Origin: Lachnospiraceae bacterium
GTDB taxonomy: Bacteria; Bacillota; Clostridia; Lachnospirales; Lachnospiraceae
Direction: 5' to 3'
DNA: 34,679 nt
Assembly: GCA_017517305.1 (NCBI GenBank)
Contig: JAFWZV010000023.1
Location: 1 to 34,679, forward strand
The translations under genes and the position numbers were made by a program. Below, one piece after another: positions 1 through 7,754 of this stretch; within the stretch, counting starts at the first letter, position 1; every line of letters begins with the position of its first letter. Below the pieces are notes generated by a model that had not been told where the DNA came from, searched no databases, and saw nothing but the letters and a program-made list of their open reading frames with translations.

Positions 1-80
1 GATAACTAAAAATTATCCATTATCGCATAAATTATATAAGTAACAGATAATCACATATTATCCATCTTCACCTCATGCAA

Positions 81-114
81 AAAGCCCCACAGAACTTACC
101 ATTCTGTAGGGCTT
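81..114 (-). terminator. Rho-independent terminator of the recombinase gene
   Basis: Inverted repeat AAGCCC-c-ACAGAA / TTCTGT-a-GGGCTT with a 7-nt loop. Read on the minus strand it is followed by a run of T, and it starts five bases past the stop codon of the recombinase gene. Seen directly. Confidence 0.85.
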
Positions 115-118
115 CTCT

Positions 119-1039
119 CTAAATCCTAAAATCCTTCCTCGGATGCTTATTTTTCAATATATCATTTTGCTTTGCTGTGGTTACATGGGTATATATCTGG
201 GTGATGTTAATTGAACTGTGTCCTAACATCTCCTGTATGTATCTGATGTCTACATCGGACTCTAGCAAGCTAGTGGCAAATGTGTGCCTAAACATATGTG
301 GAGTAATATGCATAGCTATGCCTGCCAGGGAGGAGTACTTATTTATCATTTTTCTCACATATTGGTCGGAAAGTGCTTCCCCTGATTTGCTAGAGAAGAA
401 GTACCCGGTGGAGATGATTTGCTTTTCGTAACAGTTATAATATCTGGCAATTATGCTACACACGTTATCATTTACAATCTGAAGGCGACGTTCCTTTGAA
501 CCCTTACCAAATATAATAATGGTATTGGTCGTAAAGTCTATGTCAGAAGATTTGAGTTTACATAACTCAGATATTCTTATTCCTGTGGCGAATAATAATT
601 CTACTATTGTAATATCCATTAGAGTCTTTCGTTTTTGATAGGTTGAGGCTGCATTTTCCAAGGCGTCGTACATAGTGATTAATAGCTGCTCCATAGTGCT
701 AAGGGGTATTGTCTTGGGAAGTATTACAGGTTCTCTAAATCGTATCTGCATCTTGTGAAATGGATTTATTTGAAGTATGTCCTTGTATTCTAGATAGTGA
801 AAGAATGCTTTTGCAGATGCGATTTTGCGTTTTACTGTCTTGGGCTTGAAGGTCTGGTGCAGGGTGGCAATGTATTTTTCTAATACCTCCACATTTAGCT
901 TGGTAATTTCATTGGTTTCAACTAGCTGGTTGAATTGAGTTAGATCAATTCTATAAGCCTTAAGGGTTTTGTTGTCCAAGCGCTTTTGCTCCTTGCAATA
1001 GGTTAGGTATCTTTGAATGTTTGTCTCAAGTGTGTTCAT
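119..1039 (-). CDS. Tyrosine recombinase/integrase (XerC/XerD-like)
   Basis: A 306-residue site-specific recombinase that should cut and rejoin DNA through a 3'-phosphotyrosyl intermediate. The N-terminal SAM-like core-binding domain covers about residues 5-90 and the catalytic domain about 110-300. All catalytic residues are visible: R155 in GIRISEL, K179 in the GKGSKER hairpin, H248 and R251 in HMFRH, H274 in LGH, and nucleophile Y283 in IYTHV. The spacing from R251 to H274 to Y283 equals that of XerD. I start it at the ATG at 1039 because AAGGAG lies just upstream; the reading frame is open for 19 more codons without a good ribosome site. Length is that of a Xer protein, not of a long phage integrase. 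No attachment site or other phage gene is nearby, so a Xer-like housekeeping or orphan role is as likely as mobility. Family certain; role open. Confidence 0.9.
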   Translation of the reverse strand: MNTLETNIQRYLTYCKEQKRLDNKTLKAYRIDLTQFNQLVETNEITKLNVEVLEKYIATLHQTFKPKTVKRKIASAKAFFHYLEYKDILQINPFHKMQIRFREPVILPKTIPLSTMEQLLITMYDALENAASTYQKRKTLMDITIVELLFATGIRISELCKLKSSDIDFTTNTIIIFGKGSKERRLQIVNDNVCSIIARYYNCYEKQIISTGYFFSSKSGEALSDQYVRKMINKYSSLAGIAMHITPHMFRHTFATSLLESDVDIRYIQEMLGHSSINITQIYTHVTTAKQNDILKNKHPRKDFRI

Positions 1040-1089
1040 GATTTTCTCCTTTTTTGCAGGATATTGTAGCAGATGAGAATAATATATTA

Positions 1090-1106
1090 AATTCAAAATT
1101 TGAATT
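1090..1106. promoter_or_regulatory. 17-bp perfect palindrome between divergent genes
   Basis: AATTCAAA-A-TTTGAATT is a perfect 8-bp inverted repeat about one base apart, lying in the 164-bp spacer between the minus-strand recombinase and the plus-strand membrane protein. It is placed where it could act as an operator for either gene. Very AT-rich, so chance is not excluded. No binding protein is suggested by the sequence. Confidence 0.4.
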
Positions 1107-1203
1107 GTGTAGCCTGATGTCGTTTTATGTGGCGCAAGATGCTATTATTTGGTAAAATACTAGACAGATGAAAAACGCTAAATGGTGTAGAGGAGAAAAG
1201 CTT

Positions 1204-1650
1204 ATGAAAATATTTTCAAGAATCATAGAAACGCTATTAGCCATAACTATTTTATTTAGTGGAATTATGGCTACTGATGAGGGTTGCTCCTGCGGTCAAT
1301 GCTACGCTGATGAGATACAGTTGGCTACTACGATATTCTTCGCGTGTATAGTGGCGGAAATAGTTATATTGATTATAAAAGCATTTAAACAACATTTTAT
1401 GATTGGTGTTCTCGATTTTATCAGCACTATTCTTTTGGTAGTAGAGGTTTGGCTTGTTGTTTGTCTTGTGTTGGGAGTGGGCTTCCGTACCGATGATGGA
1501 ATTGGTGAAATAATGATATTTTTAGTATCGCTTATGGGTCTGATTGCGATTATAGGTGGAATAATTTATCTCACTGTTTCGGGTAGTAAGCGGATGAAGA
1601 GTAAGTCGCCAAAGAGTGCATGTATACAAGAAGAGCATGGGGAAAATTAA
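1204..1650 (+). CDS. Small four-helix membrane protein, unrecognised
   Basis: A 148-residue protein I do not recognise. It shows four likely membrane helices (about residues 8-24, 40-60, 66-90 and 103-127) and a charged C-terminal tail with several Lys and a short Glu/His end. The loop after helix 1 carries a Cys cluster, GCSCGQCY, which could be a disulfide or metal site; that is a guess. I place the start at the second in-frame ATG because AGGAG sits 8 bases upstream; the frame is also open from an ATG at 1168. A TAAAAT box at 1153-1158 could be a -10, but no convincing -35 is present. It is followed 64 bases later by another membrane protein gene in the same direction, so the two may be cotranscribed. 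Confidence 0.7.
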   Translation: MKIFSRIIETLLAITILFSGIMATDEGCSCGQCYADEIQLATTIFFACIVAEIVILIIKAFKQHFMIGVLDFISTILLVVEVWLVVCLVLGVGFRTDDGIGEIMIFLVSLMGLIAIIGGIIYLTVSGSKRMKSKSPKSACIQEEHGEN

Positions 1651-1714
1651 TGAAAGAGCCTGCAAATAACCGAATCAACCGGATATAGATTGAAACATAT
1701 TAGAACACATTATT

Positions 1715-2962
1715 ATGGCGAAGAGAAAACAAATTGAATTTGAAAAATCTACAATTAAATATTCGGATGATTTAAATAACTTGTTATCTGACCAAGCTAT
1801 TGCCTATGACTTTACCTATGTTGATGAGAGTGCTAAGGAACATAATGGTAGGCTTAAACGCGTGGGGAGAAGGATAGTGGCCTCTAAGTTTTGTGGTGAC
1901 ACTATTACTATATATGCAGCAGGTTTATTTATTGTATCTATGGCTTTGTCGGCATTTGTTTTTTGTGAAGATCCTTCTGACCGTGCCCTTATATTGATTA
2001 TTACATTAGGCTTATTGCTTCCTTTATTTCTTTTGTCCTGGGCAACTGATAAATTAGGGCTGATGGATGATAAAAGAAAGCCATATTATCTGGCTATAGA
2101 TAATACCAACTTCGACGCATTTCAGCCTCGTATATTAGACAGTAGATTTTACATCATACATAATCATAGCTTTGATTCTGATAATAAATCGATATCCTTG
2201 CCTGGTGAAAGGTTTGAAGAACTAGGCTACAGTGAGCTGATTTTACTAGATAAAATAACTAGATTTGAGGAAACTAATGATGGTATGTATATCACTGCCA
2301 CAGCTCAAATAAGAACGAATATGCAGAACAAAAATAGTATTAGCTATAGGCAGTCTAAGGGTATTATTCCCATAAAGGTTTATATTCAGCGTGGACTTTA
2401 TTCTGATGAGTTTAGGCATTGTTGTAGAAGATGCTTTTATGTGACAGACTATATTACCAAAGATGTGCAGAGTGAAGATAAGCTTCCTGGTGCTATTATG
2501 GAGATTGAACCATGGGATATTCTGCCATATCCGGAGCTTCTTAAAGCGAATTCTCCCAAGCTGGATAATTGTCAGGTGTTTTATTGTCAGGATGAGAATC
2601 AGCCACTTAAATACAGACTAAGTCAGTTTTATAAGGATGAGTCAGGCAGAGTTTTCTATATTCAGTATATGGAATCCGTATGCGACAATGGTAATCTGGA
2701 GGATGTATTTGCAGATAATCTGACCCAAGATCTATCTAAGGTTAGAGAAAAATCATGGGGTAAATATTATGCAGACAGATACATAAAGGGATACACAGAT
2801 TGGAACGGTAAGTTGGGAGAGGCGAAGGTAACTTACCTAAAGGATTTAAAGGTGAAGAGGACCAATAATGGGAAAGTTCGGATAACATATACTTCGTCCA
2901 ATGGAATGAGAAGAAGATTTAAGGTGCCGGATGTGTTTGGAGAGTTGGAAATACTAAAATAG
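1715..2962 (+). CDS. Membrane protein with two central helices, unrecognised
   Basis: A 415-residue protein with no family I recognise. The N-terminal ~60 residues are polar and likely cytoplasmic. Two hydrophobic segments follow at about 64-84 and 90-110, and the remaining 300 residues are soluble with many Tyr, Asp and Lys. The C-terminal part has a repeated-strand look (KVTYLKDLKVKR, KVRITYTSSNG). The ATG has no clear Shine-Dalgarno sequence within 15 bases, which is unusual here; translational coupling to the gene before is possible but the gap is 64 bases. The gene ends inside the first arm of a strong terminator. Function unknown. Confidence 0.75.
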   Translation: MAKRKQIEFEKSTIKYSDDLNNLLSDQAIAYDFTYVDESAKEHNGRLKRVGRRIVASKFCGDTITIYAAGLFIVSMALSAFVFCEDPSDRALILIITLGLLLPLFLLSWATDKLGLMDDKRKPYYLAIDNTNFDAFQPRILDSRFYIIHNHSFDSDNKSISLPGERFEELGYSELILLDKITRFEETNDGMYITATAQIRTNMQNKNSISYRQSKGIIPIKVYIQRGLYSDEFRHCCRRCFYVTDYITKDVQSEDKLPGAIMEIEPWDILPYPELLKANSPKLDNCQVFYCQDENQPLKYRLSQFYKDESGRVFYIQYMESVCDNGNLEDVFADNLTQDLSKVREKSWGKYYADRYIKGYTDWNGKLGEAKVTYLKDLKVKRTNNGKVRITYTSSNGMRRRFKVPDVFGELEILK

Positions 2963-3003
2963 GAGTTATACCAGATTATGCATTTGGTATAACTCCTATT
3001 TTG
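2958..3003. terminator. Bidirectional terminator between convergent genes
   Basis: A 16-bp inverted repeat, AATAGGAGTTATACCA paired with TGGTATAACTCCTATT, with an 11-nt loop and a TTTTG run after it. It overlaps the stop codon of the gene on the left and lies 19 bases past the end of the minus-strand aminopeptidase, so it can serve both. Confidence 0.9.
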
Positions 3004-3021
3004 TTTATTGTCACGTTGAAC

Positions 3022-4257
3022 TTAGTAGCTATAGTATTCTTTAAGCAGCTTCACTAATTCCAGATAGTCATTTTGGTGCATCAACTCTCTGGCTGAGTGC
3101 ATAGCCAGCACAGGAATTCCCATATCTACTGACTTCATAGGGAGATATGAAGCTGCGATAGGTCCTAGAGTTTGTCCCCCGGCCATACCTGAACGGTTAA
3201 CCTGCTTTTGCAGTTTGATGTTCTTCTCGTTGCACAGGGCTGTAATAACTGCGCCAGCCTCACTGTCGGTAACATATCTCTGTGATGCGCTAGTCTTAAG
3301 TGTCACACCATTGCCTAATATAATCTGGTTAGTCACATCACTCTTCTCAGCATAATTAGGATGTAGTCCATGAGCCACATCGCAAGAAATATTAAATCCC
3401 TCATATATCATATTCTTATCAGTAACTATACGCTCTATAATATCCCTAAGCAGCGTGGAATCTGCACCCTGCTTTGAGCGACTTCCGATTTCCTCGTTAT
3501 CGAAGAATACTCCTACAGCTATTTGGTTAGTTATATTACTTTCTGTAAGTGCTCTAGTTATGGCATATACTGAGGAGATATTATCGATTCTTGGGCTGGA
3601 TAAGAATTCCTCATTTATACCAATTGCTTGTGGCTCTTCGTATACATAGAGATATAAATCATAATCTAAGATATCTCCATAAGCTATATCAGCGTCCTTT
3701 GCTACATATCTGAGAAGCTGGTCTGCCTCACTGTCTCCATCCACCATAGCAACAAGAGGTATTAATTCCTTTTGAATATCTATGTCAGCATTTTTATCCT
3801 TCTTGAGATGTGGTGCCAGATTAGGGATTATGCATATTGGCTTTTTGGAGTCGTAAAGCACTGTTTTTGGCGCAAATGCATTCTCTCCCTTTACAACCAC
3901 CTTACCAGCCAAGCCTAAAGGCCTATCGAACCAAGTGTTTACGATAAGTCCACCGTAAGGCTCTACATTTGCCATAAGGTAACCAGATTTCTTCATATCC
4001 GGATTTGGCTTTAGCTTAAGACATGGGAAGTCTGTGTGAGCCATAGCAACTCTAAGTTGTTGGACCCTTTCTCCTATAACCCATGCCACCAACATAGATG
4101 GGAACGGTTTTACCATATATTTACCAGGGGCAAGAGTTCCCCAAGCGTCAGACATATTTAATATTTGAAATCCATTGTTGTTAAATGTTTGGACACATTC
4201 TTCTACTACGTGGAATTGTGTTTTGCTGTTTTTGAGTATATTAATTAAATTGATCAT
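3022..4257 (-). CDS. M18 family aminopeptidase
   Basis: A 411-residue cytoplasmic metalloaminopeptidase of the M18 family (aspartyl aminopeptidase / aminopeptidase I type), which removes N-terminal residues from peptides using two metal ions. Expected metal and catalytic residues are seen: H74 in AHTD, D225 in RIDN, E255-E256 in FFDNEEIGS, D293 in CDVAHG and H387 in AMHSARE. Length is a little below the usual 420-480. An AAGGAG ribosome site stands 7 bases before the ATG. A promoter with TTGAAT and TATAAT boxes 17 bases apart lies about 60 bases upstream on the minus strand, and a 7-bp inverted repeat (ATTGTTT/AAACAAT, 4280-4300) falls in the untranslated leader. It stands alone between convergent and divergent neighbours. 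Peptide catabolism is likely; the preferred N-terminal residue cannot be read from sequence. Confidence 0.93.
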   Translation of the reverse strand: MINLINILKNSKTQFHVVEECVQTFNNNGFQILNMSDAWGTLAPGKYMVKPFPSMLVAWVIGERVQQLRVAMAHTDFPCLKLKPNPDMKKSGYLMANVEPYGGLIVNTWFDRPLGLAGKVVVKGENAFAPKTVLYDSKKPICIIPNLAPHLKKDKNADIDIQKELIPLVAMVDGDSEADQLLRYVAKDADIAYGDILDYDLYLYVYEEPQAIGINEEFLSSPRIDNISSVYAITRALTESNITNQIAVGVFFDNEEIGSRSKQGADSTLLRDIIERIVTDKNMIYEGFNISCDVAHGLHPNYAEKSDVTNQIILGNGVTLKTSASQRYVTDSEAGAVITALCNEKNIKLQKQVNRSGMAGGQTLGPIAASYLPMKSVDMGIPVLAMHSARELMHQNDYLELVKLLKEYYSY

Positions 4258-4315
4258 AGTAATTCTCCTTGAAATCTCAATTGTTTGGTGTTAAAACAAT
4301 GTATTAGATTTTTAT

Positions 4316-4344
4316 ATTATAGTATAATTATGTTCTGTATTCAA
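4316..4344 (-). promoter_or_regulatory. Promoter of the M18 aminopeptidase gene
   Basis: On the minus strand TTGAAT (4339-4344) and TATAAT (4316-4321) are separated by 17 bases, a near-consensus sigma-A promoter about 60 bases before the start codon. Confidence 0.7.
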
Positions 4345-4370
4345 GAAAACTCAACCTTTCAATAATAATC

Positions 4371-4399
4371 TTGATTATGCATGCTAAATATTGTAATAT
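4371..4399 (+). promoter_or_regulatory. Candidate promoter of the Rpn nuclease gene
   Basis: TTGATT and TAATAT boxes separated by 17 bases, about 80 bases before the start codon at 4480. The region is AT-rich, so this is a moderate call. The 222 bases between the two divergent genes hold this and the aminopeptidase promoter and nothing else I can see. Confidence 0.5.
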
Positions 4400-4479
4400 G
4401 TATATACAATAAATAATCTCTTATTGTACTTATTTGCGCTGTTGGAGAGGTAGATTAAGTTCAGAGGAGATGACAAATT

Positions 4480-5541
4480 ATGAAACAAAAGATTTCTAGA
4501 CAAATGGTTAGTGGACAACCTGTGGATGAAAATATGTTCACAAAAGATAATGGACAGATTAGAGGGGTACATTTTACAAAAGATGTCAATGCAAGAACGG
4601 TATTTCAAAATCCGTTGATGTGCTGTCAGTTTCTTAAAGAATATTCTGGGATTGAGTTATTTAAAAACATCAGACCGGAGAATATATTTGATGAAACAGA
4701 AAAATATCAGGCATACTTAGGTATTACATTTGAGTCAGATACGGTTAACAAGATTATTCTTGATGATTTCTATGATGTGCCAGTATTTCTTATATCTTTG
4801 ATAGAACATAAAAGTACAGTGGATTATAATATTGCTATGCAACTTCTTAGGTATATGGTATGCATATGGACAGAATATGGCAAGGAAAAGAAAGAACGAA
4901 ATGAAGGTAATCCTGCAAATAAAGAGTTTATGTATCCACCAATTATTCCAATAGTTTACTATGAAGGAAAGTCAAGGTGGACAGTGGGCTTGAGTTTAAA
5001 GGAGAAAATTAATATGAGCGATGTGTTTGCAGAATACATACCTGATTTTACCTATAAGCTTATATGCAATTATAATTACACAAATGATGAATTATTAACC
5101 AAGGAAGACGAGATATCTTTGTTTATGATTTTGAATAAGGTTCAAACAGCGGAGGATATGTCGGCATTCTTGCGTTTAGATGATAAAAAGCTTAACGAGA
5201 TATTGAGAAAATCTCCAGAGCATACTATAAAGATTATAGCAGATGCTATGTGGAGTTTGTGTATGAAGTTGAATGTACCACAGGAAGAAGCGGTTGATTA
5301 TGTTGGAAGGGTGTGGAATCGAGATATGGGATATTTGTTTGAAAATATAGAAAAGATGGATATACAAGAGGAACGCCGTAAGACTAAGGAAGCTAGGGAG
5401 AAGTTAGAAAAAGCGGAACGTAGAGCCGATGAAGAAAAACGTAGAGCTGATGAAGCAGAACGTAGAGTTAAAGATATGCAAGACGAATTAGAATTAGCTA
5501 GAAGAGAGATAGAAAAGCTTAAGAAACAGTCTGGCTACTAA
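4480..5541 (+). CDS. Rpn/YhgA-type PD-(D/E)xK nuclease with heptad-repeat tail
   Basis: A 353-residue protein of the Rpn (recombination-promoting nuclease, putative transposase YhgA-like) family. Known members are DNA endonucleases of the PD-(D/E)xK fold that raise RecA-independent recombination. The core is at about residues 40-230. The catalytic set fits D87 (ESDTV), then E109 and K111 in LIEHKS. Residues from about 290 to the end form a highly charged coiled coil built from heptads such as ERRADEE-KRRADEA, encoded by near-identical 21-bp DNA repeats. An AGAGGAG ribosome site precedes the ATG by about 10 bases. aroA starts only 29 bases past the stop, so the two may share a transcript. No terminal inverted repeats were seen, so I do not call it an insertion sequence. 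Genome defence or DNA exchange is possible; only the family is firm. Confidence 0.85.
   Translation: MKQKISRQMVSGQPVDENMFTKDNGQIRGVHFTKDVNARTVFQNPLMCCQFLKEYSGIELFKNIRPENIFDETEKYQAYLGITFESDTVNKIILDDFYDVPVFLISLIEHKSTVDYNIAMQLLRYMVCIWTEYGKEKKERNEGNPANKEFMYPPIIPIVYYEGKSRWTVGLSLKEKINMSDVFAEYIPDFTYKLICNYNYTNDELLTKEDEISLFMILNKVQTAEDMSAFLRLDDKKLNEILRKSPEHTIKIIADAMWSLCMKLNVPQEEAVDYVGRVWNRDMGYLFENIEKMDIQEERRKTKEAREKLEKAERRADEEKRRADEAERRVKDMQDELELARREIEKLKKQSGY
5413..5475 (+). repeat. 21-bp tandem repeat coding for coiled-coil heptads
   Basis: Three copies of a 21-bp unit; CGTAGAG recurs at 5419, 5440 and 5461. Each unit equals one heptad (ERRADEE, KRRADEA, ERRVKDM). Copy number can change by slippage without breaking the frame. 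Confidence 0.8.
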
Positions 5542-5570
5542 AATGACTAACAACAAGAGGGAGACATATT

Positions 5571-6848
5571 ATGAAACTTACAAGAGTAAATGGTTTTAAG
5601 GGAGAGGTAACAGTGCCTGGTGACAAGTCCATTTCCCACAGAAGTATTATGCTTGGCTCATTAGCTAAGGGGGACACTGAGGTGTATGGATTTCTTCAGG
5701 GAGCGGATTGTTTATCTTCTATAGATTGTTTTAGAAAGATGGGTGTGGATATTGAGAATAAGGGTGATATAGTGGTTATTCACGGAAGGGGACTTCATGG
5801 CCTTAAGGAGCCTGCAGATACTTTGGATGTGGGAAATAGTGGAACAACCACCAGACTTATGTCAGGTATTCTTGCTGCACAACAGTTTACCTCAAGGGTA
5901 AATGGTGACGCCTCCATACAGAAGCGTCCTATGAAGAGAATTATCACACCACTTTCGATGATGGGTGCGGATATAGTAAGTGAGAAGGGCAATGATTGCA
6001 CTCCTCTTATTATTACAGGCAAACAGCTTAATGGAATTCATTATGATTCACCAGTGGCATCAGCTCAGGTTAAGTCTGCTATTTTATTTGCGGGACTTTA
6101 TGCAGATGGCGAGACTAGTGTGACTGAGCCAGCAGTTAGCCGTAATCACACAGAGCTTATGTTTGAAGAGTTTGGTGTGGATATAAAGTGTCAGGGTAAG
6201 ACTGTTATAGTTAAGCCTGCCACAGAGCTTTATGCTAAGAAGGTTGTGGTACCAGGAGACATCTCTTCCGCAGCCTACTTTATGGTAGCTGGAGCTATTA
6301 CACCTAACTCACAAATTACTATAAAGAATGTGGGTATCAATCCTACCAGAGATGGTATTATCAGAGTGTTTGAGATGATGGGGGCTGATATGAAGGTTGA
6401 GAAAACTTCTGGAGATATAGGAGAGCCTACAGCTGATATTACAGTTTCCACATCTAATCTTAATGGCTGTATTATAGGTGGAGATATAATTCCTACTCTT
6501 ATAGATGAGATTCCGGCTATAGCCATTCTTGCTTGCTTTGCAGAGGGTGAGACAGTGATTAAGGATGCCCAGGAGCTTAAGGTAAAGGAGTCTAACCGTA
6601 TTGATGTAATGGTTAATAATCTAAAGGCCATGGGAGCGGACATAGAAGCTACTGATGATGGTATGATTATTCGTGGTGGAAAACCATTGCATGGTGCTGT
6701 AATTGACAGCAAGCTTGATCATAGAATTGCCATGAGCTTTGCTGTGGCTGCCATGAATGCAGAGGGTGAAACTGAGATTTTAGGAAGTGAGTGTGTTGAT
6801 ATTTCATATCCTAAGTTTTATGAAGATATGAATAAACTAACTAGATAA
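5571..6848 (+). CDS. aroA: 3-phosphoshikimate 1-carboxyvinyltransferase (EPSP synthase)
   Basis: The sixth step of the shikimate pathway: it joins phosphoenolpyruvate to shikimate-3-phosphate to make EPSP for chorismate and aromatic amino acids. At 425 residues it has full length. Substrate-binding motifs are clear: PGDKSISHR at 16-24 with K19, S20 and R24; GNSGTTTR at 88-95; QKRPMKR at 117-123; catalytic-type D312 in DEIPA; and DHRIAMS near 382. The motif set resembles the Gram-positive (Bacillus-like) branch more than the enterobacterial one; whether this lowers glyphosate sensitivity cannot be told from here. GAGGGAG precedes the ATG. It follows the Rpn nuclease gene closely and ends at a strong bidirectional terminator. 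No other aro gene is next to it in the window. Confidence 0.97.
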   Translation: MKLTRVNGFKGEVTVPGDKSISHRSIMLGSLAKGDTEVYGFLQGADCLSSIDCFRKMGVDIENKGDIVVIHGRGLHGLKEPADTLDVGNSGTTTRLMSGILAAQQFTSRVNGDASIQKRPMKRIITPLSMMGADIVSEKGNDCTPLIITGKQLNGIHYDSPVASAQVKSAILFAGLYADGETSVTEPAVSRNHTELMFEEFGVDIKCQGKTVIVKPATELYAKKVVVPGDISSAAYFMVAGAITPNSQITIKNVGINPTRDGIIRVFEMMGADMKVEKTSGDIGEPTADITVSTSNLNGCIIGGDIIPTLIDEIPAIAILACFAEGETVIKDAQELKVKESNRIDVMVNNLKAMGADIEATDDGMIIRGGKPLHGAVIDSKLDHRIAMSFAVAAMNAEGETEILGSECVDISYPKFYEDMNKLTR

Positions 6849-6850
6849 TA

Positions 6851-6886
6851 CAAAACGGGATTGGACTAATGTCCAATCCCGTTTTG
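6851..6886. terminator. Perfect bidirectional terminator, aroA and minus-strand neighbour
   Basis: A 16-bp perfect stem (CAAAACGGGATTGGAC on the left arm, its exact complement on the right) with a TAAT loop. Flanking A and T runs make it work on both strands for two convergent genes. Confidence 0.95.
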
Positions 6887-6906
6887 CATATAACAATTCT
6901 AAATTA

Positions 6907-7305
6907 TTAAGCCTCGATGGTAGGAATCTCATCTGCTGCATCCTCAGCAGCTTCCTTAACCTCTTCAACCTTATCAGCTACAGCATCCTTAGCTTCTTCC
7001 ACAGCATCCTTTACGTCCTCTACAACAGCCTCTGGAGTGATAGATACGTAATCTCTCTCAACATCCTCAGCAGCAAGGTCAAGATCTTCTAAGATGTCAT
7101 CCTCCTCTACGAAATCAGCCTCGTTATCGAAGAATGCTGGCATCTTCTCCTTAAGAGTAGTTTTTACCTTCTTAATCTTCTCGTCAACCTCATACTCCTT
7201 GTATGGCTTGCTCTCCTTAATCTGATCCTTGAATACATAAGCTAAACCGCCAACAGCAGCTGCAGCAACTGTGAACTTTACTAAACCTTTAACTAACTTA
7301 CCCAT
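6907..7305 (-). CDS. Small membrane-anchored acidic Ala-rich protein
   Basis: A 132-residue protein. Residues 5-26 form one membrane segment (KGLVKFTVAAAAVGGLAYVF), followed by a long hydrophilic region rich in Asp, Glu, Lys and Ala. The last 45 residues have a helical repeat of the type VEDVKDAVEEAKDAV and are likely a coiled coil. This overall shape resembles YtxH-like and other small envelope stress proteins, but I see no signature that fixes the family. AAGGAG lies 7 bases before the ATG, and a TTGATT/TAGAAT promoter lies upstream. It stands alone, convergent with aroA. Function unknown. Confidence 0.75.
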   Translation of the reverse strand: MGKLVKGLVKFTVAAAAVGGLAYVFKDQIKESKPYKEYEVDEKIKKVKTTLKEKMPAFFDNEADFVEEDDILEDLDLAAEDVERDYVSITPEAVVEDVKDAVEEAKDAVADKVEEVKEAAEDAADEIPTIEA

Positions 7306-7356
7306 GCTAAATCTCCTTTTTATTTATATATATTTTTTCCACATTCAGTAAATAAT

Positions 7357-7385
7357 ATTCTAATACATAGATAATTAAAAATCAA
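7357..7385 (-). promoter_or_regulatory. Candidate promoter of the small acidic protein gene
   Basis: On the minus strand TTGATT (7380-7385) and TAGAAT (7357-7362) are 17 bases apart, about 50 bases before the start codon. Confidence 0.55.
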
Positions 7386-7457
7386 GTAATGTTGGATTAA
7401 AATGCCATTAGAACTAAGGTATTTCCTAAGATTTCACAAAAATACCATACTCCTGAT

Positions 7458-7486
7458 TTGATATGATAGTTAAAATGTGGTATTCT
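7458..7486 (+). promoter_or_regulatory. Candidate promoter of the MutS-like two-gene unit
   Basis: TTGATA and TATTCT boxes separated by 17 bases, 64 bases before the small membrane protein gene. The -10 is imperfect. Confidence 0.45.
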
Positions 7487-7549
7487 ACAATAGTGAGTTT
7501 AGAAAATGATAATAGATTATTAATAATATATTTTGGAGGATGAATATTT

Positions 7550-7735
7550 ATGAAAAGACCATTGCTTGAGACAGAGAAGAATTTCCTGGTTTGTGCCGTG
7601 CTTATGCTTATTGCAGGTATAGGACTTATTATGATGGGGGAAAATACATTTGGTATAGGAACTATTGTGCTTGGAGTTGTGTTTGCCATATGTGCAGTGG
7701 TTTCCATAGTTAAGAATAAGGATGATAAAAAATAG
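7550..7735 (+). CDS. 61-residue two-helix membrane protein
   Basis: A very small protein with two hydrophobic helices (about residues 13-31 and 34-54), a Gly turn between them and a basic/acidic end (KNKDDKK). A strong TTTGGAGG ribosome site stands before the ATG, which supports it as a real gene despite its size. The next gene, a membrane-anchored MutS-like ATPase, begins 19 bases past its stop, so the two are probably one operon and the small protein may be a partner in the membrane. That link is inference from position only. No family recognised. Confidence 0.7.
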   Translation: MKRPLLETEKNFLVCAVLMLIAGIGLIMMGENTFGIGTIVLGVVFAICAVVSIVKNKDDKK

Positions 7736-7754
7736 TAAAGGAATATGACTTGGG

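Noticed and set aside
177-431. Plus-strand open frame inside the recombinase gene
   Set aside because: It lies fully antisense to a gene with intact catalytic motifs and has no ribosome site or recognisable protein.
4480-5541. Insertion sequence around the Rpn gene
   Set aside because: No terminal inverted repeats or target duplications were seen at its edges.
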